Shown here: positions 50,867 through 60,249 of the stretch, piece after piece | Position numbering within the stretch: position 1 is the stretch's first letter | Layout of the letters: every line of letters starts with the position of its first letter | Source: Herbidospora sakaeratensis | Lineage (GTDB): Bacteria; Actinomycetota; Actinomycetes; Streptosporangiales; Streptosporangiaceae | Assembly: GCF_001570525.1 (NCBI RefSeq) | Contig: NZ_BBXC01000007.1 | Location: 609,364-673,363 of the forward strand | DNA length: 64,000 nt | Reading direction: 5' to 3' | Position numbers and translations under genes: made by a program | The notes under the pieces: model-generated | What the model saw: the letters and a program-made list of their open reading frames with translations, nothing else | What the model was told of the DNA's origin: nothing | Databases searched by the model: none

Positions 50867-51889
50867 ATGAACAACGCCCGGCTCGCCGACATCGCGGTGC
50901 AGGCGGGGGTCAGTGAGGCGACCGTGAGCCGTGTGCTCAACGGGAAGGCGGGGGTCTCCCCGTCGACCCGGCAGGCCGTCCTCACCGCCCTCGACTTCAT
51001 GGGGTACGAACGCCCGCTCCGATTACGCCAGCGCAGCAACGGCCTGATCGGACTGGTCACCCCCGAGCTGGACAACCCCGTCTTCCCGGCCTTCGCGCAG
51101 GCGGTCGAGAAGGCCCTGGGCCAGCACGGCTACACCCCGGTCCTGTGCACGCAACTGTCCGGCGGCGCCCCCGAGGACGAGTTCACCGAGATGCTCATCG
51201 ACCGGGGCGTCAGCGGCATCGTCTTCATCTCCGGCCTGCACGCCGACGCCACCGCCCGCATGGACCGCTACACCCGGATGACCGACCGGGGCCTGCCGAT
51301 CGTCCTGGTCGACGGCTACAACGAGGCCATCCAGGCGCCCTTCATCTCCCCGGACGACCGGCTGGCCACCCGCCTGGCGGTCCGCCACCTCGTCGACCTC
51401 GGGCACGAGCGCATCGGGCTCGCGCTCGGCCAGCGCCGGTTCGTCCCGGCCCTGCGCAAGATCGAGGGTTTCCGGCAGGCGATGACCCACCTGCCCCGGG
51501 CCGCCGACGCCGACGACCTGATCGAGCACAGCCTGGCCACGGTCGAGGGGGGCCAGGCGGCGGCGGGGGCGCTGTTCGACCGGGGCTGCACCGCCGTCTT
51601 CTGCGCCAGCGACCTGATGGCCCTGGGCGCGATCAGGGCCGCCCGGCAGCGCGGGCTCAACGTGCCCGGGCACGTCTCGGTGGTCGGCTTCGACGACTCC
51701 CCGCTGATCCCGTTCACCGACCCGCCGCTGACGACCGTGCGCAAGCCCATCGGCGCGATGGCCTCGGCGGCCGTGGAGACCCTGCTGGAGATCGTCGACG
51801 GCGCGCCGTCGAAGAACCTGGAGCTGATGTTCCAGCCCGAGCTGGTGGTGCGCCGCTCGACCGGGGCCAGGCACGGGAAGGGCCCGTGA
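50867..51889 (+). CDS. LacI-family transcriptional regulator
   Basis: A 340-residue repressor. The helix-turn-helix (ARLADIAVQAGVSEATVSRV, then LNGKAGVSPSTRQAVL) precedes a sugar-binding effector domain (GLIGLVTPELDNPVFPAFAQ; VVGFDDSPLIPFTDPPLTTV). It begins at ATG 50867 with GAGGA 8 bases ahead. The gene lies between the MsiK-like ATPase (divergent, 426-base gap) and the Entner-Doudoroff operon (convergent), so it may control sugar uptake. I see no clear palindromic LacI site in the 50441-50866 gap, so its operator is open. It is distinct from CebR. Confidence 0.88.
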   Translation: MNNARLADIAVQAGVSEATVSRVLNGKAGVSPSTRQAVLTALDFMGYERPLRLRQRSNGLIGLVTPELDNPVFPAFAQAVEKALGQHGYTPVLCTQLSGGAPEDEFTEMLIDRGVSGIVFISGLHADATARMDRYTRMTDRGLPIVLVDGYNEAIQAPFISPDDRLATRLAVRHLVDLGHERIGLALGQRRFVPALRKIEGFRQAMTHLPRAADADDLIEHSLATVEGGQAAAGALFDRGCTAVFCASDLMALGAIRAARQRGLNVPGHVSVVGFDDSPLIPFTDPPLTTVRKPIGAMASAAVETLLEIVDGAPSKNLELMFQPELVVRRSTGARHGKGP

Positions 51890-51914
51890 CGTCCTGGTTG
51901 GGTGTCACGGGCCC
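51880..51914 (+). terminator. Terminator after the LacI-family gene
   Basis: GGGCCCGTGAC (51880-51890) pairs perfectly with GTCACGGGCCC (51904-51914) around a 13-base loop. The stem begins within the last codons of the regulator gene. There is no long T-run, as usual for actinomycetes. Confidence 0.7.
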
Positions 51915-52000
51915 GGTACCCATGGCCGTGTTTCCGGGTTGCGGACGCGGGCATGGCCGCCAGCTTCGGCCGAGGGAGGATGGCCTGGCTGGCGAGGCTG

Positions 52001-52615
52001 TCAACGGAGCCTGGCGGCCTCCGCGGCGAGTTTCTCGATGACGGCGTAGTCTCCGGCGGCCAGCGCGTCGGCGGGCGTGAGCCAGGTGCCGCCGACGCAG
52101 CCGACGTTGGGCAGCGCGAGGTAGTCGGGGGCGGTCGCCAGGCGGATGCCGCCGGTGGGGCAGAACCGCACCTCGGGCAGCGGGCCGCCCAGGGCCTTGA
52201 GGTAGCCGACGCCGCCGGCCTGCTCGGCCGGGAAGAACTTCATCTCCCGCAGGCCGCGCTCGAACAGCGCCATGACCTCGGTCGCGGTCGCCACGCCCGG
52301 CAGGAACGGCACGCCCGAGGCGGTCATCGCGTCGATCAGGGCGGCCGGGGAGCCGGGGGAGACCAGGAACCGCGACCCCGCCTCGACGGCGGCCGCGACG
52401 TCGGCGGGGCGGCGGACCGTGCCGGCGCCCACGACCGCTCCCTCGACCTCGGCGGCGATCCGGCGGATCGACTCCAGCCCGGCCTCGGTCCGCAGGGTGA
52501 CCTCGATGACCGGCAGCCCGCCCGCCACGAGGGCGCGGGCCATCGGCACGGCGGTGTCGACGTCGTCGATCACGACGACGGGCACCACGGGGGCGAGGTC
52601 GAGGAGGGAACTCAT
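52001..52615 (-). CDS. eda: KDPG aldolase (2-keto-3-deoxy-6-phosphogluconate aldolase)
   Basis: A 204-residue TIM-barrel class I aldolase that splits KDPG to pyruvate and glyceraldehyde 3-phosphate, the last step of the Entner-Doudoroff route. The catalytic Glu lies in [19 protein letters not shown], and the Schiff-base Lys in [14 protein letters not shown] (MKFFPA motif); PTGGI is the phosphate site. It overlaps glk by ATGA (52612-52615), giving the order edd-glk-eda. The inserted glucokinase gene is a variation on the usual edd-eda neighbour pair. Confidence 0.93.
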   Translation of the reverse strand: MSSLLDLAPVVPVVVIDDVDTAVPMARALVAGGLPVIEVTLRTEAGLESIRRIAAEVEGAVVGAGTVRRPADVAAAVEAGSRFLVSPGSPAALIDAMTASGVPFLPGVATATEVMALFERGLREMKFFPAEQAGGVGYLKALGGPLPEVRFCPTGGIRLATAPDYLALPNVGCVGGTWLTPADALAAGDYAVIEKLAAEAARLR

Positions 52616-53571
52616 ACGTACTCCACACTAGTGGCCCGCTGCTGGAGCCAGGCGGCCGCACCCGTCAGAGCGGGCTGCTCGGCGACGATCAGCGAGGTGG
52701 CGATGGCGGTCAGATAGTCGGACAGGGCCGGGCCGGTCAGCTCGAACCGGGACCGGAAGTCGCTGCCGCGGACGCGGTCGACGATCCGGGGCAGCACCCC
52801 GCCGCCCAGGTAGACGCCGCCGCGCGCGCCCAGCGTGAGCGCGACGTTGCCGGCGAAGCCGCCCAGCAGGGCGAGGAACACCTCGACGGTCTCGTGGCAC
52901 AGGTCGTCGTCGCCCGCCACGATCTCGGAGGCGCTCTTGCGGGTGGTCTTGATGCCGCGCACGAGCGCCAGGCCCCGGTGCAGCCGGGGCAGGCCCGAGC
53001 CCGAGAGCAGGTGCTCGGCGTCGACGTAGGGCAGGCCGTCGGCGCGCAGGGCCTTGACGATCTCGAACTCCAGGTCGGTCACCGCCGGGACGGACACGTG
53101 CCCGCCCTCGCCCGGCACCGGCACCCAGCCGTCGCCGGCCGGCACCAGCCCGGCCACGCCCAGCCCGGTGCCGGGCCCGAGCACCGCCTTCACCATCCCG
53201 GCCGCCGGCGCCGGGCCGCCGAGCGGCACCAGGTCGTCGCCCGCCAGGTGGGGCAGCGAGATCGCCAGCGCCTCGAAGTCGTTCAGCACGTGCGACTGCG
53301 GGATGCCGAGGCCCGCCACCGAGCCCGACCACGAACCGTTGGTCAGCGTGTAGTGGTCACCCTTGACCGGCCCGGCGATCGCCACGCACGCCGCGCCCGG
53401 CCGCGCGCCGTCGGCGTGGTCGGCCAGGTAGGCGGATATCGCGTCGGGCAACGTCGGGTGTTCCGCCACGTTGAGGACGGCCACCGCCTCGGGCGCCGCA
53501 CCCCGCCCGGAGACGATTCCAAAACGTGCATTGGTGCCGCCGATGTCGGCGACGAGCCAGGGGTAGCTCAC
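52612..53571 (-). CDS. glk: Glucokinase, Glk (PF02685-like) type
   Basis: A 319-residue glucokinase of the proteobacterial/cyanobacterial Glk type rather than the ROK type usual in actinomycetes. The phosphate loop [14 protein letters not shown], substrate segment [14 protein letters not shown] (catalytic Asp), and [13 protein letters not shown] with GEGGHVSV are intact. The ROK zinc motif CxCGxxGC is absent. It converts glucose, for example from BglC action, to glucose 6-phosphate. It sits between edd and eda; its ATG directly follows the edd stop. The type and position suggest the operon came as a unit from, or was shaped like, gram-negative versions. Confidence 0.92.
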   Translation of the reverse strand: MSYPWLVADIGGTNARFGIVSGRGAAPEAVAVLNVAEHPTLPDAISAYLADHADGARPGAACVAIAGPVKGDHYTLTNGSWSGSVAGLGIPQSHVLNDFEALAISLPHLAGDDLVPLGGPAPAAGMVKAVLGPGTGLGVAGLVPAGDGWVPVPGEGGHVSVPAVTDLEFEIVKALRADGLPYVDAEHLLSGSGLPRLHRGLALVRGIKTTRKSASEIVAGDDDLCHETVEVFLALLGGFAGNVALTLGARGGVYLGGGVLPRIVDRVRGSDFRSRFELTGPALSDYLTAIATSLIVAEQPALTGAAAWLQQRATSVEYV

Positions 53572-55395
53572 TTAGAACCCTCCGAAGATGCTGGCACCGC
53601 GTTCCGCGGGTCCAACCGTACGACGGAAGGCGGCAAAAAGCTCGCGTCCGGTTCCCACCCATTTGTCGTCGGGTTTCGCGGCGCCGTCGGGGGTTCGGGT
53701 GCTCAGGTCGGCCAGCACGTCCAGGGTTCCGGCGGTCGAGTCGAGCCTGATCGGGTCGCCGTCCCTGATCAGGGCGATCGCGCCGCCGTTGGCCGCCTCG
53801 GGCGACAGGTGGATCGCGGCCGGGACCTTGCCCGACGCGCCCGACATACGGCCGTCTGTAACGATTGCGACCTTCTGTCCGCGGTCGAGCAGCACGGCCA
53901 GCGGCGGGGTCAGCTTGTGCAGCTCCGGCATGCCGTTGGCGCTCGGCCCCTGGTAGCGGACCACCGCGACGAAGTCCTGCCCGTCGAGGTCGCCGGCCTC
54001 GAAGGCGCGCAGCAGGTCGAGCTGGTCGTCGAAGACCTTCGCCGGGGCCTCGATCACCAGGTGCTCGGGCTTGACCGCCGACACCTTCGAGACGGCCCGG
54101 CCCAGGTTGCCGCCGACCATGTGGATGCCGCCGTCGGGCGAGAAAGGTTCATCGGCGGGCCGCAGCACCGACAGGTCGCCGCTGCCCTCGGCGCGCTCGG
54201 TCCAGACGAGCTCGCCCTCCTTGAGCTCCGGCGCCGACCGGTAGTGGCCGAGCCCCCGCCCGGCCACGGTCAGCACGTCGTCGTGCAGCAGCCCGGCGTC
54301 CAGCAGCGTGCCGATGAACACCTGCATGCCGCCCGCGGCGTGGAAGTGGTTCACGTCGGCTTCGCCGTTGGGGTACATCCGGGTCAGCAGCGGCACGACC
54401 TTCGACAACGCCGCCATGTCGTCCCAGGTCAGCGTGATGCCGGCGGCGTTCGCCATGGCGACCAGGTGCATGGTGTGGTTGGTCGAGCCGCCCGAGGCCA
54501 GCAGCGCGACGACGGCGTTCACGATCGCCTTCTCGTCGACGACGTGGCCGATCGGGGTGTACTCCTCGCCGTGCGCGGTCAGCTCCACCACCCGCTTCGC
54601 GGCGGCGGCCGTGAGCGCGTGGCGCAGCTCGGTGCGCGGGTTGACGAAGGTCGAGCCCGGCAGGTGCAGGCCCATGACCTCCATCAGCAGCTGGTTGGAG
54701 TTGGCGGTGCCGTAGAAGGTGCAGGTGCCGGGGGAGTGGTAGCTGTCGGCCTCGGCGTCGAGCATCTCGGCGCGGCCGATCTTGCCCTCGGCGAACGCCT
54801 GCCGGGCCCGCGCCTTCACCTTGTTCGGCAACCCCGACGTCATCGGCCCGGCCGGCACGAACATCGCCGGCAGGTGCCCGAACCGCAGCGCCCCGATGAA
54901 CAGCCCCGGCACGATCTTGTCGCAGACGCCCAGCAGTAGCGAGGCGTCGAACATGTCGTGCGAGAGCGCGATGGCCGTCGACATGGCGATCACGTCGCGG
55001 CTGTAGAGCGACAGCTCCATGCCCGCGCGGCCCTGGGTGACCCCGTCGCACATGGCCGGCACCCCGCCGGCCACCTGCGCGACACCCCCGGCCGCCCGGA
55101 CCGCCTTCTTGAGTTCCGGCGGGTAGCTCTCGTACGGCTGGTGCGCCGAGAGCATGTCGTTGTACGACGTCACGATCGCCACGCCCGGCCGGGTGGAGGC
55201 CCGCAGCAGCGGCTTGTCGTCACCGGCGGCGGCGAACCCGTGCGCCAGGTTGGCGCAGCCCAGATGGCCCCGTGCGGGCCCCCGTCGACGCAGCTCGGCC
55301 GCGTCGGCGTCCACACGGGACAGGTAGGCGGTGCGGGACTCCCGGCTGCGATCGGCGATGCGTTGGGTGACCTCGGCCACGGCCGGGTGTGTCAT
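53572..55395 (-). CDS. edd: 6-phosphogluconate dehydratase
   Basis: A 607-residue dehydratase of the IlvD/Edd family that makes KDPG from 6-phosphogluconate. Iron-sulfur ligands are expected in [20 protein letters not shown] and [19 protein letters not shown], both intact; the C-terminal [20 protein letters not shown] is the family signature. The length is as expected for Edd. The ATG at 55395 is preceded by AGGAGGG. It is the first gene of edd-glk-eda and divergent from a ROK regulator. No glucose 6-phosphate dehydrogenase or lactonase gene is in the window, so 6-phosphogluconate must come from genes elsewhere. Confidence 0.94.
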   Translation of the reverse strand: MTHPAVAEVTQRIADRSRESRTAYLSRVDADAAELRRRGPARGHLGCANLAHGFAAAGDDKPLLRASTRPGVAIVTSYNDMLSAHQPYESYPPELKKAVRAAGGVAQVAGGVPAMCDGVTQGRAGMELSLYSRDVIAMSTAIALSHDMFDASLLLGVCDKIVPGLFIGALRFGHLPAMFVPAGPMTSGLPNKVKARARQAFAEGKIGRAEMLDAEADSYHSPGTCTFYGTANSNQLLMEVMGLHLPGSTFVNPRTELRHALTAAAAKRVVELTAHGEEYTPIGHVVDEKAIVNAVVALLASGGSTNHTMHLVAMANAAGITLTWDDMAALSKVVPLLTRMYPNGEADVNHFHAAGGMQVFIGTLLDAGLLHDDVLTVAGRGLGHYRSAPELKEGELVWTERAEGSGDLSVLRPADEPFSPDGGIHMVGGNLGRAVSKVSAVKPEHLVIEAPAKVFDDQLDLLRAFEAGDLDGQDFVAVVRYQGPSANGMPELHKLTPPLAVLLDRGQKVAIVTDGRMSGASGKVPAAIHLSPEAANGGAIALIRDGDPIRLDSTAGTLDVLADLSTRTPDGAAKPDDKWVGTGRELFAAFRRTVGPAERGASIFGGF

Positions 55396-55456
55396 GACGT
55401 GCCCTCCTCAATACGGACAAGGGGGACATTAGCCCGAACCTTAGGTATTCATCAAG

Positions 55457-55488
55457 CCGACTTTTGTAACCTAGAATGAATAAGTCGG
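55457..55488. promoter_or_regulatory. Inverted repeat between edd and the ROK regulator
   Basis: CCGACTT (55457-55463) and AAGTCGG (55482-55488) are perfect 7-bp arms 18 bases apart in the 112-base AT-richer divergent region. The spacing fits two half-sites on one DNA face. It is a candidate operator for the adjacent ROK protein. Confidence 0.4.
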
Positions 55489-55507
55489 TGAACTTACGTC
55501 AACCACT

Positions 55508-56656
55508 ATGCTTGAGGCGATGCCACGTATGTCACGGATTGCCACCACCGGTGAGGTGCTCCAGCTGATCCGCGGCGGAGAGGCGACGACCCGCGCCGAG
55601 ATCGGCCGCGTCACCACGCTCTCCCGCCCCGCGGTCACCCACCGGGTCAACGAGCTGCTGCAACGCGGCCTCGTCGTGGAAGACGCCGAGGGCCCGTCGA
55701 CCGGCGGCCGGCCTCCGGTGCGCCTGCGGTTCAACGCCTCGGGCGGCGTCGTGGCGGTCGCCTCACTGGGCGCCAGCCGCACCCAGATCGCCCTGTGCGA
55801 CCTGGCCGGCGATGTGATCGAACGCACAGACCTGGTGATCGACGTCGAGGAGGGCCCCGACGCCGTTCTCGGCCTCGTGATGGACACCTGGGAGAAACTG
55901 CTGGAGGGCCGCGGCCCCCTGGCGGGCGTCGGCCTGGGCGTGCCGGCCACCGTCGAATACGCCCGCGGCCGCACCGAGTCGGCCCGCGTGATGGCCTCGT
56001 GGACCGGCGTGGAGATCCCGCCCCGCATCGCCAGGCGTTTCCCCGTCCCGGTCCTGGTCGACAACGACGTGAACGTCATCGCGATGGGCGAACACCGCGG
56101 CGTCTACCCCGACCAGGACGACCTGCTGTTCGTGAAGGTCTCCACCCGCATCGGGGCGGGCGTCGTCTCCAGCGGGGCCGTGATGCGCGGCGCGCTCGGC
56201 GCCGCCGGCGAGATCGGCCACATCCCGGTCCGCGACGGCGGGGGAGTGTTGTGCCGGTGCGGCAACCTCGACTGCGTCGACTCGGTGGCCAGCGGCACCG
56301 CCATCCTGCGCACCCTGCGCGAACGCGGCCGCGACGTGGAAACCCTCGCCGACGTGACCGCCCTGGTCCGCCAGGGCGACGCCGAGACGATGGCCGTGGT
56401 CCGCCAGGCGGGGCGCTGGCTCGGCGAGGTCATCGCCAGCGCGGTCAACCTGCTCAACCCGTCGGTGGTGGTCCTGGGCGGCGACGTGGCCGAGATGTTC
56501 CAGCCGCTGGTGTCGGGCGTGCGCGAGGTCGTCTACCGGCGCTCCACCCAACTGGCCACCCGCAGCCTCCGCATCGAACGCAGCCGCCTGGGCCCGGGCG
56601 CGGGCATCACCGGCTGCGCCCTGCTGGTGATCGACCGAATCCTCGAAGAGATCTGA
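55508..56656 (+). CDS. ROK-family transcriptional regulator (NagC/XylR-like)
   Basis: A 382-residue regulator. The N-terminal winged helix (ATTRAEIGRVTTLSRPAVTH) is joined to a ROK sugar-binding domain with VLVDNDVNVIAMGEHRG, AAGEIGHIPV and the zinc motif CRCGNLDCVDSVASG. The ATG at 55508 lacks a clear ribosome site; ATG 55529, with GAGG 9 bases upstream, may be the real start, which would drop seven residues. Divergent from edd-glk-eda, it probably responds to glucose or a phosphorylated sugar and controls that operon. Confidence 0.88.
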   Translation: MLEAMPRMSRIATTGEVLQLIRGGEATTRAEIGRVTTLSRPAVTHRVNELLQRGLVVEDAEGPSTGGRPPVRLRFNASGGVVAVASLGASRTQIALCDLAGDVIERTDLVIDVEEGPDAVLGLVMDTWEKLLEGRGPLAGVGLGVPATVEYARGRTESARVMASWTGVEIPPRIARRFPVPVLVDNDVNVIAMGEHRGVYPDQDDLLFVKVSTRIGAGVVSSGAVMRGALGAAGEIGHIPVRDGGGVLCRCGNLDCVDSVASGTAILRTLRERGRDVETLADVTALVRQGDAETMAVVRQAGRWLGEVIASAVNLLNPSVVVLGGDVAEMFQPLVSGVREVVYRRSTQLATRSLRIERSRLGPGAGITGCALLVIDRILEEI

Positions 56657-56729
56657 CGGGGACGACCCCCGAACCCCCGCACCCTCCGGGACCACCCGAT
56701 CACCCTGATCGTGTGACGATCAGCCTTTC

Positions 56730-57455
56730 TCAGTGGGCGCAGACCAGGCAGGCCAGCGCGTGCTCCAGCGCCTCCGGGCTCTGGGCCGGTGACGGCCACG
56801 GCATCCGGACCAGCCGGTCCTGCCCCGCTCTGACCGTCGCGCCGTAGCGGTCGAGTTCCCACAACCACGCGTCCGGGGCCGGTTCGCCCATAAGGCGTTC
56901 CACGGCGGCCACCAGTTGGGCCCGGTGTGCCGAGTTCACGTGGTGGAGCATGCGTTCGGCCTGGTCGAGGAAGGGGTCGGGGTCGGCGTCCAGGTAGTCG
57001 TCGGAGTCGAGGATGCCCGACTCCGTGCCCGTCAGGTACACGACGTCGGCCACGTCCAGCCGCAGCAGGCGCGGGGCCCGGCCGGTGTTCTCGATGACGG
57101 CGAACAGGTCCTCGTCGGGGCAGCGCTCGGCGATGGCGACGGCCGTCTCGCGGACCTCGTGGCCGGGGACCGTGGAGGCCCAGCCGCGGATCTTCAGCAT
57201 GCCCCGGGCGCGTTCGGTCCCGCCCATGGTGCGGGTGGCGACCAGGTCGACGGTGACGGCCAGGTCGTCGCGGCAGCCGTACAGGGCCTCGTCGGGTTTG
57301 ACCAGCAGGACCGGGCGGCCCTTGGCGTCGACGCCGCCGCGGGCGGGGAGCGCCGTCAGCTCGGAACCGGCCACCGCGACGTGCGTGGGCGTCGCCGTCG
57401 CGGCCAGGGTGCGGACGCGTTCGGTGATCGGGGGAGCCGAGACGGGCTGGGTCAT
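56730..57455 (-). CDS. HugZ/DUF2470-like protein, probably heme- or iron-related
   Basis: A 241-residue cytoplasmic protein with a split-barrel region (KGRPVLLVKPDEALYG and DDLAVTVDLVATRTMGGTER) and a C-terminal DUF2470-type segment (AERMLHHVNSAHRAQLVAAV), as in HugZ-type heme oxygenases and pyridoxamine-oxidase-like proteins. A Cys-His end (CLVCAH) could bind metal. The ribosome site AAGGAGAG fits ATG 57455. A perfect IdeR/DtxR box lies 22 bases upstream, so expression should rise when iron is short, in line with heme-iron recovery. Enzyme activity is not proven by sequence. Confidence 0.72.
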   Translation of the reverse strand: MTQPVSAPPITERVRTLAATATPTHVAVAGSELTALPARGGVDAKGRPVLLVKPDEALYGCRDDLAVTVDLVATRTMGGTERARGMLKIRGWASTVPGHEVRETAVAIAERCPDEDLFAVIENTGRAPRLLRLDVADVVYLTGTESGILDSDDYLDADPDPFLDQAERMLHHVNSAHRAQLVAAVERLMGEPAPDAWLWELDRYGATVRAGQDRLVRMPWPSPAQSPEALEHALACLVCAH

Positions 57456-57476
57456 CGTGACTCTCCTTCAGTCTGT

Positions 57477-57495
57477 TAAGGTAAGGCTTACCTTA
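57477..57495. promoter_or_regulatory. IdeR/DtxR iron box
   Basis: The 19-bp palindrome with arms TAAGGTAAG and CTTACCTTA around a central G fits the consensus TWAGGTWAGSCTWACCTWA at every position. A second partial site (GGTTACCTAA) overlaps downstream at 57501-57510. It lies 22 bases before the HugZ-like gene and 31 bases before rpsD, so it could act on both. Confidence 0.85.
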
Positions 57496-57526
57496 GCAAG
57501 GGTTACCTAACCACAGAGGAGTGCAC

Positions 57527-58141
57527 GTGCGCTACACGGGTCCGAAGGTGCGGTTGTCGCGGCGGGCGGGCGTCCCGCTGACCCGCAAGGCCGTGAAGTA
57601 CTTCGAAGCGCGGCCCTACCCGCCCGGGGAGCACGGCCGGAAGACCAACCGCCGCAACGTCGGCGACTACGGCATGCGGCTGATGGAGAAGCAGAAGCTG
57701 CGCTGGTACTACGACGTGTCCGAGCGCCAGCTGCGCCGCTACTGGGACCTGGCCGTGCGCCGCCCCGGCCGCGCCGGCGAGGAACTGATCGCCATCCTGG
57801 AGACCCGCCTGGCCTCGGTCGTGCTCCGCTCGGGCCTGGCCCCGTCGATCTACGCCGCCCGCCAGTACGTCAACCACGGTCACATCACCGTCGACGGCCG
57901 CAAGGTCGACATCCCCAGCTACCTCGTCAAGCCCGGCCAGGTCATCGGCGTGCGGGCCAAATCGCGGCAGCTGCAGCCGTTCGTCGCCGCCGCCGAGGGG
58001 ATCTACGCCGACGAGCGCCCGGCCGCCTTCCTCTCGATCGACCTCAAGGAGCTCACGGTCACCCTGCTGCAGAAGCCGGTCCGCGAGCAGATCGCCCTCC
58101 CCGTCGACGAGCAGCTCGTCGTGGAACACTACTCTCGGTAG
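57527..58141 (+). CDS. rpsD: 30S ribosomal protein S4, cysteine-free form
   Basis: A 204-residue ribosomal protein S4, primary 16S rRNA binder and translational regulator. The conserved FEARPYPPGEHGR and the S4 RNA-binding domain (LETRLASVVLRSGLAPSIYA, ARQYVNHGHITVDGRKVDIP) are complete. The N terminus lacks the four zinc Cys of the C+ form. GTG 57527 has GAGGAG 5 bases ahead; GTG 57521 is too close to it. The gene is alone, away from the S13-S11-rpoA operon, and starts 31 bases after an iron box shared with a divergent gene, an odd setting for a ribosomal protein. Confidence 0.95.
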   Translation: MRYTGPKVRLSRRAGVPLTRKAVKYFEARPYPPGEHGRKTNRRNVGDYGMRLMEKQKLRWYYDVSERQLRRYWDLAVRRPGRAGEELIAILETRLASVVLRSGLAPSIYAARQYVNHGHITVDGRKVDIPSYLVKPGQVIGVRAKSRQLQPFVAAAEGIYADERPAAFLSIDLKELTVTLLQKPVREQIALPVDEQLVVEHYSR

Positions 58142-58245
58142 CCTTTGGCCCGGGATCGCCGTATTTCCCGGGGTCCCCGGGGATTCGTTCGACCGCGATT
58201 ACGCTCGCCTGCTGTTCCTGTTCGCTTCCCCCGGGGGCAAAAACG

Positions 58246-59004
58246 GTGCGCGAGCGTGTCCGGTACATCATCGAGTCCAAGCGGTTCCAGCAGGCGATCA
58301 TCGCCGTCATCCTGATCAACTCGGCCGCCCTCGGCGTGGAGACCTCCGCCGACGCGATGGCCCGCTACGGCGACCTCCTCCACATGATCGACCGCGTCTC
58401 CCTGGCCATCTTCGTCGTGGAACTGGCCGCGCGGCTCTACGTCCAGCGCGGCCGGTTCCCGCGCGACCCGTGGAACGTCTTCGACTCCATCGTCGTGGCG
58501 GTCTCGCTCATGCCGGCCGCCGGCGGGCTGACCGTCCTGCGGTCGCTGCGGGTGCTGCGGGCGCTCCGGCTGGTCTCGGCGGTGCCGAGCCTGCGCCGGG
58601 TGGTGTCCGCGCTGCTCACCGCCGTTCCCGGCGTCGCCTCGATCGCGGCCCTGCTCGGGCTGGTCCTGTACGTCGCCGCGGTCATGGGCACCCGCATGTA
58701 CGGCCACGTCGCCCCCGACTACTTCGGGAACCTGCAGACGTCGTTGTTCACCCTGTTCCAGATCATGACCGGCGACGGCTGGTCGGACATCACCCGCCAG
58801 GTCATGACGGTCTACCCGTCGGCCTGGATCTTCTTCGTGTGCTTCGTCCTCATCTGCACCTTCGTCGTGGTGAACCTGTTCATCGCGGTCGTGGTGAGCG
58901 CCATGGACGAGGAGGAGGTCGAGGTCAGCGAGCGCATCCTGGCCGAACTGGCCGAGCTCAGAGAAGAGGTCAGGTCGCTGCGCGAGCCCGCAGGCGCGCC
59001 GTGA
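58246..59004 (+). CDS. Voltage-gated cation channel subunit, BacNav/ion-transporter family
   Basis: A 252-residue six-helix channel subunit, expected to work as a homotetramer. S1 is near residues 15-35, and the S4 voltage sensor has Arg every third residue (LRSLRVLRALRLVSAVPSLR). The pore reads TLFQIMTGDGWSDI: the filter TGDGWSD differs from NaChBac TLESWAS and resembles calcium-selective CavAb TLDDWSD, with Asp at two ring positions. S6 is FVVVNLFIAVVVSAMDEEEV, followed by an acidic coiled coil (residues ~225-248) typical of BacNav tails. Starts at GTG 58246. It overlaps the convergent LtrA gene by 35 bases. Confidence 0.9.
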   Translation: MRERVRYIIESKRFQQAIIAVILINSAALGVETSADAMARYGDLLHMIDRVSLAIFVVELAARLYVQRGRFPRDPWNVFDSIVVAVSLMPAAGGLTVLRSLRVLRALRLVSAVPSLRRVVSALLTAVPGVASIAALLGLVLYVAAVMGTRMYGHVAPDYFGNLQTSLFTLFQIMTGDGWSDITRQVMTVYPSAWIFFVCFVLICTFVVVNLFIAVVVSAMDEEEVEVSERILAELAELREEVRSLREPAGAP

Positions 59005-60163
59005 TCTGCGGGAACCAGACCTGCCATCCGGCGACCGCGAGCAGGCCGAGCACCAGCCCCCAGCCGGGGAGCGGCAGCAGCCCCAACACCGCCGGACCGA
59101 GCACGGCGGGCAGCGTCCACCCGAGCAGCCAGCCGATCCTGGCCTTCGAGGCGGCCGCGACGATGCCCGACGTGAGGAAGTAGACGATCGTCCCGCCGCA
59201 GAGGGTCCACTTCACCGCCTCCTCCAGGTGGCCCTCCGGGTGGGCGACCAGCGCCCCGAGCCCGGCGGCGACGGCCGCGATCCCCGCGGTCATCGCGAAG
59301 TGGCTCGGCAGCGTGACCTTCGCCTTCATCTCCTGTACTGGGGCCGCCGACGCCCCGTACCGGAGAGTGAGCCACCAGAAGCAGACGAGCAGCCCGAACC
59401 CCGCCATCGCCGACACGGCCAGCGGGCGGGTCCACTCGATCTCCGAGGTGGCCAGCACGACCTGCATGACCGCCTCGCCCAGCACGATGATCACGAACAG
59501 CCCGAGCCGCTCGGCGAGGTGGTCGCCGTCGACCCGCGCGGGCTGCGGCAACGTGAACGGCCGCCGCCTGAGGCCGCGCGCCTCCTCCCGCTTCCGGTGC
59601 TCCTCGAACCGCTTGGTGATCCGGCTGAGCTGCTGCTCACTGTCACCGCCGCGCAGGAACGAGAAGACCAGGTCGAGCGCGATGCCGACGCCCCACAACC
59701 AGTAGCGGTTCACCGGCTCGTGCGCCCAGATCGAGATCACCCACGGGATCAGCCCGGCGCCGTTCTGCGCGGCGGGCCAGCCGCCGAAGAACGTATTGGT
59801 GGAGCCCCAGGTGGAGGTGGCCAGCAGGCGGCAGTAGACGTAGGCGATCGCGAACGCGGTCCCGTGTTCCCCGGTTGCCTCCGGCACCGACGCGGCCATG
59901 ACCGCGATCCCGAACATCGCCGCCAGCATCGCCCGCTGCCGGGTCTTCGGCCCGGCGACGTTGGCGTAGAGGGTGAAGGAGGTCCAGACGCTCCAGATGG
60001 CGTAGTAGAGCCCCAGGAACAGCAGCACCCGCTGGACGTCGAGGGGATGCTCCGGCGTGGGATGCAGGATGTGGGCCAGCTGCGCGACGGCCACCACGAT
60101 GATCAGGTCGAAGAACAGCTCAAGCCAGCTGGCATGGCGCTCGGCCGATTCCATCTCAGACAC
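58970..60163 (-). CDS. LtrA-family (low temperature requirement A) membrane protein
   Basis: A 397-residue integral membrane protein with about 10 helices. The family signature is at the N terminus (ASWLELFFDLIIVVAVAQLA), and the conserved HLAERLGLFVIIVLGEAVMQ lies mid-protein. LtrA was named from a Listeria cold-sensitivity locus; the function is unknown, and a transporter or exporter role is only supposed. A basic cytoplasmic loop (RITKRFEEHRKREEARGLRR) splits it. GTG 60163 is used; ATG 60154 is equally likely as neither has a strong ribosome site. It overlaps the channel gene tail-to-tail by 35 bases. Confidence 0.85.
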   Translation of the reverse strand: MSEMESAERHASWLELFFDLIIVVAVAQLAHILHPTPEHPLDVQRVLLFLGLYYAIWSVWTSFTLYANVAGPKTRQRAMLAAMFGIAVMAASVPEATGEHGTAFAIAYVYCRLLATSTWGSTNTFFGGWPAAQNGAGLIPWVISIWAHEPVNRYWLWGVGIALDLVFSFLRGGDSEQQLSRITKRFEEHRKREEARGLRRRPFTLPQPARVDGDHLAERLGLFVIIVLGEAVMQVVLATSEIEWTRPLAVSAMAGFGLLVCFWWLTLRYGASAAPVQEMKAKVTLPSHFAMTAGIAAVAAGLGALVAHPEGHLEEAVKWTLCGGTIVYFLTSGIVAAASKARIGWLLGWTLPAVLGPAVLGLLPLPGWGLVLGLLAVAGWQVWFPQITARLRARAAT

Positions 60164-60249
60164 GCACAGGAATGTACGCGTTGCGCGCTCCGCCACATAA
60201 CCGGCCAGGGGCGGTGCGGCGGAACGCCACGGCGGTGCCCGGCGTCGGT

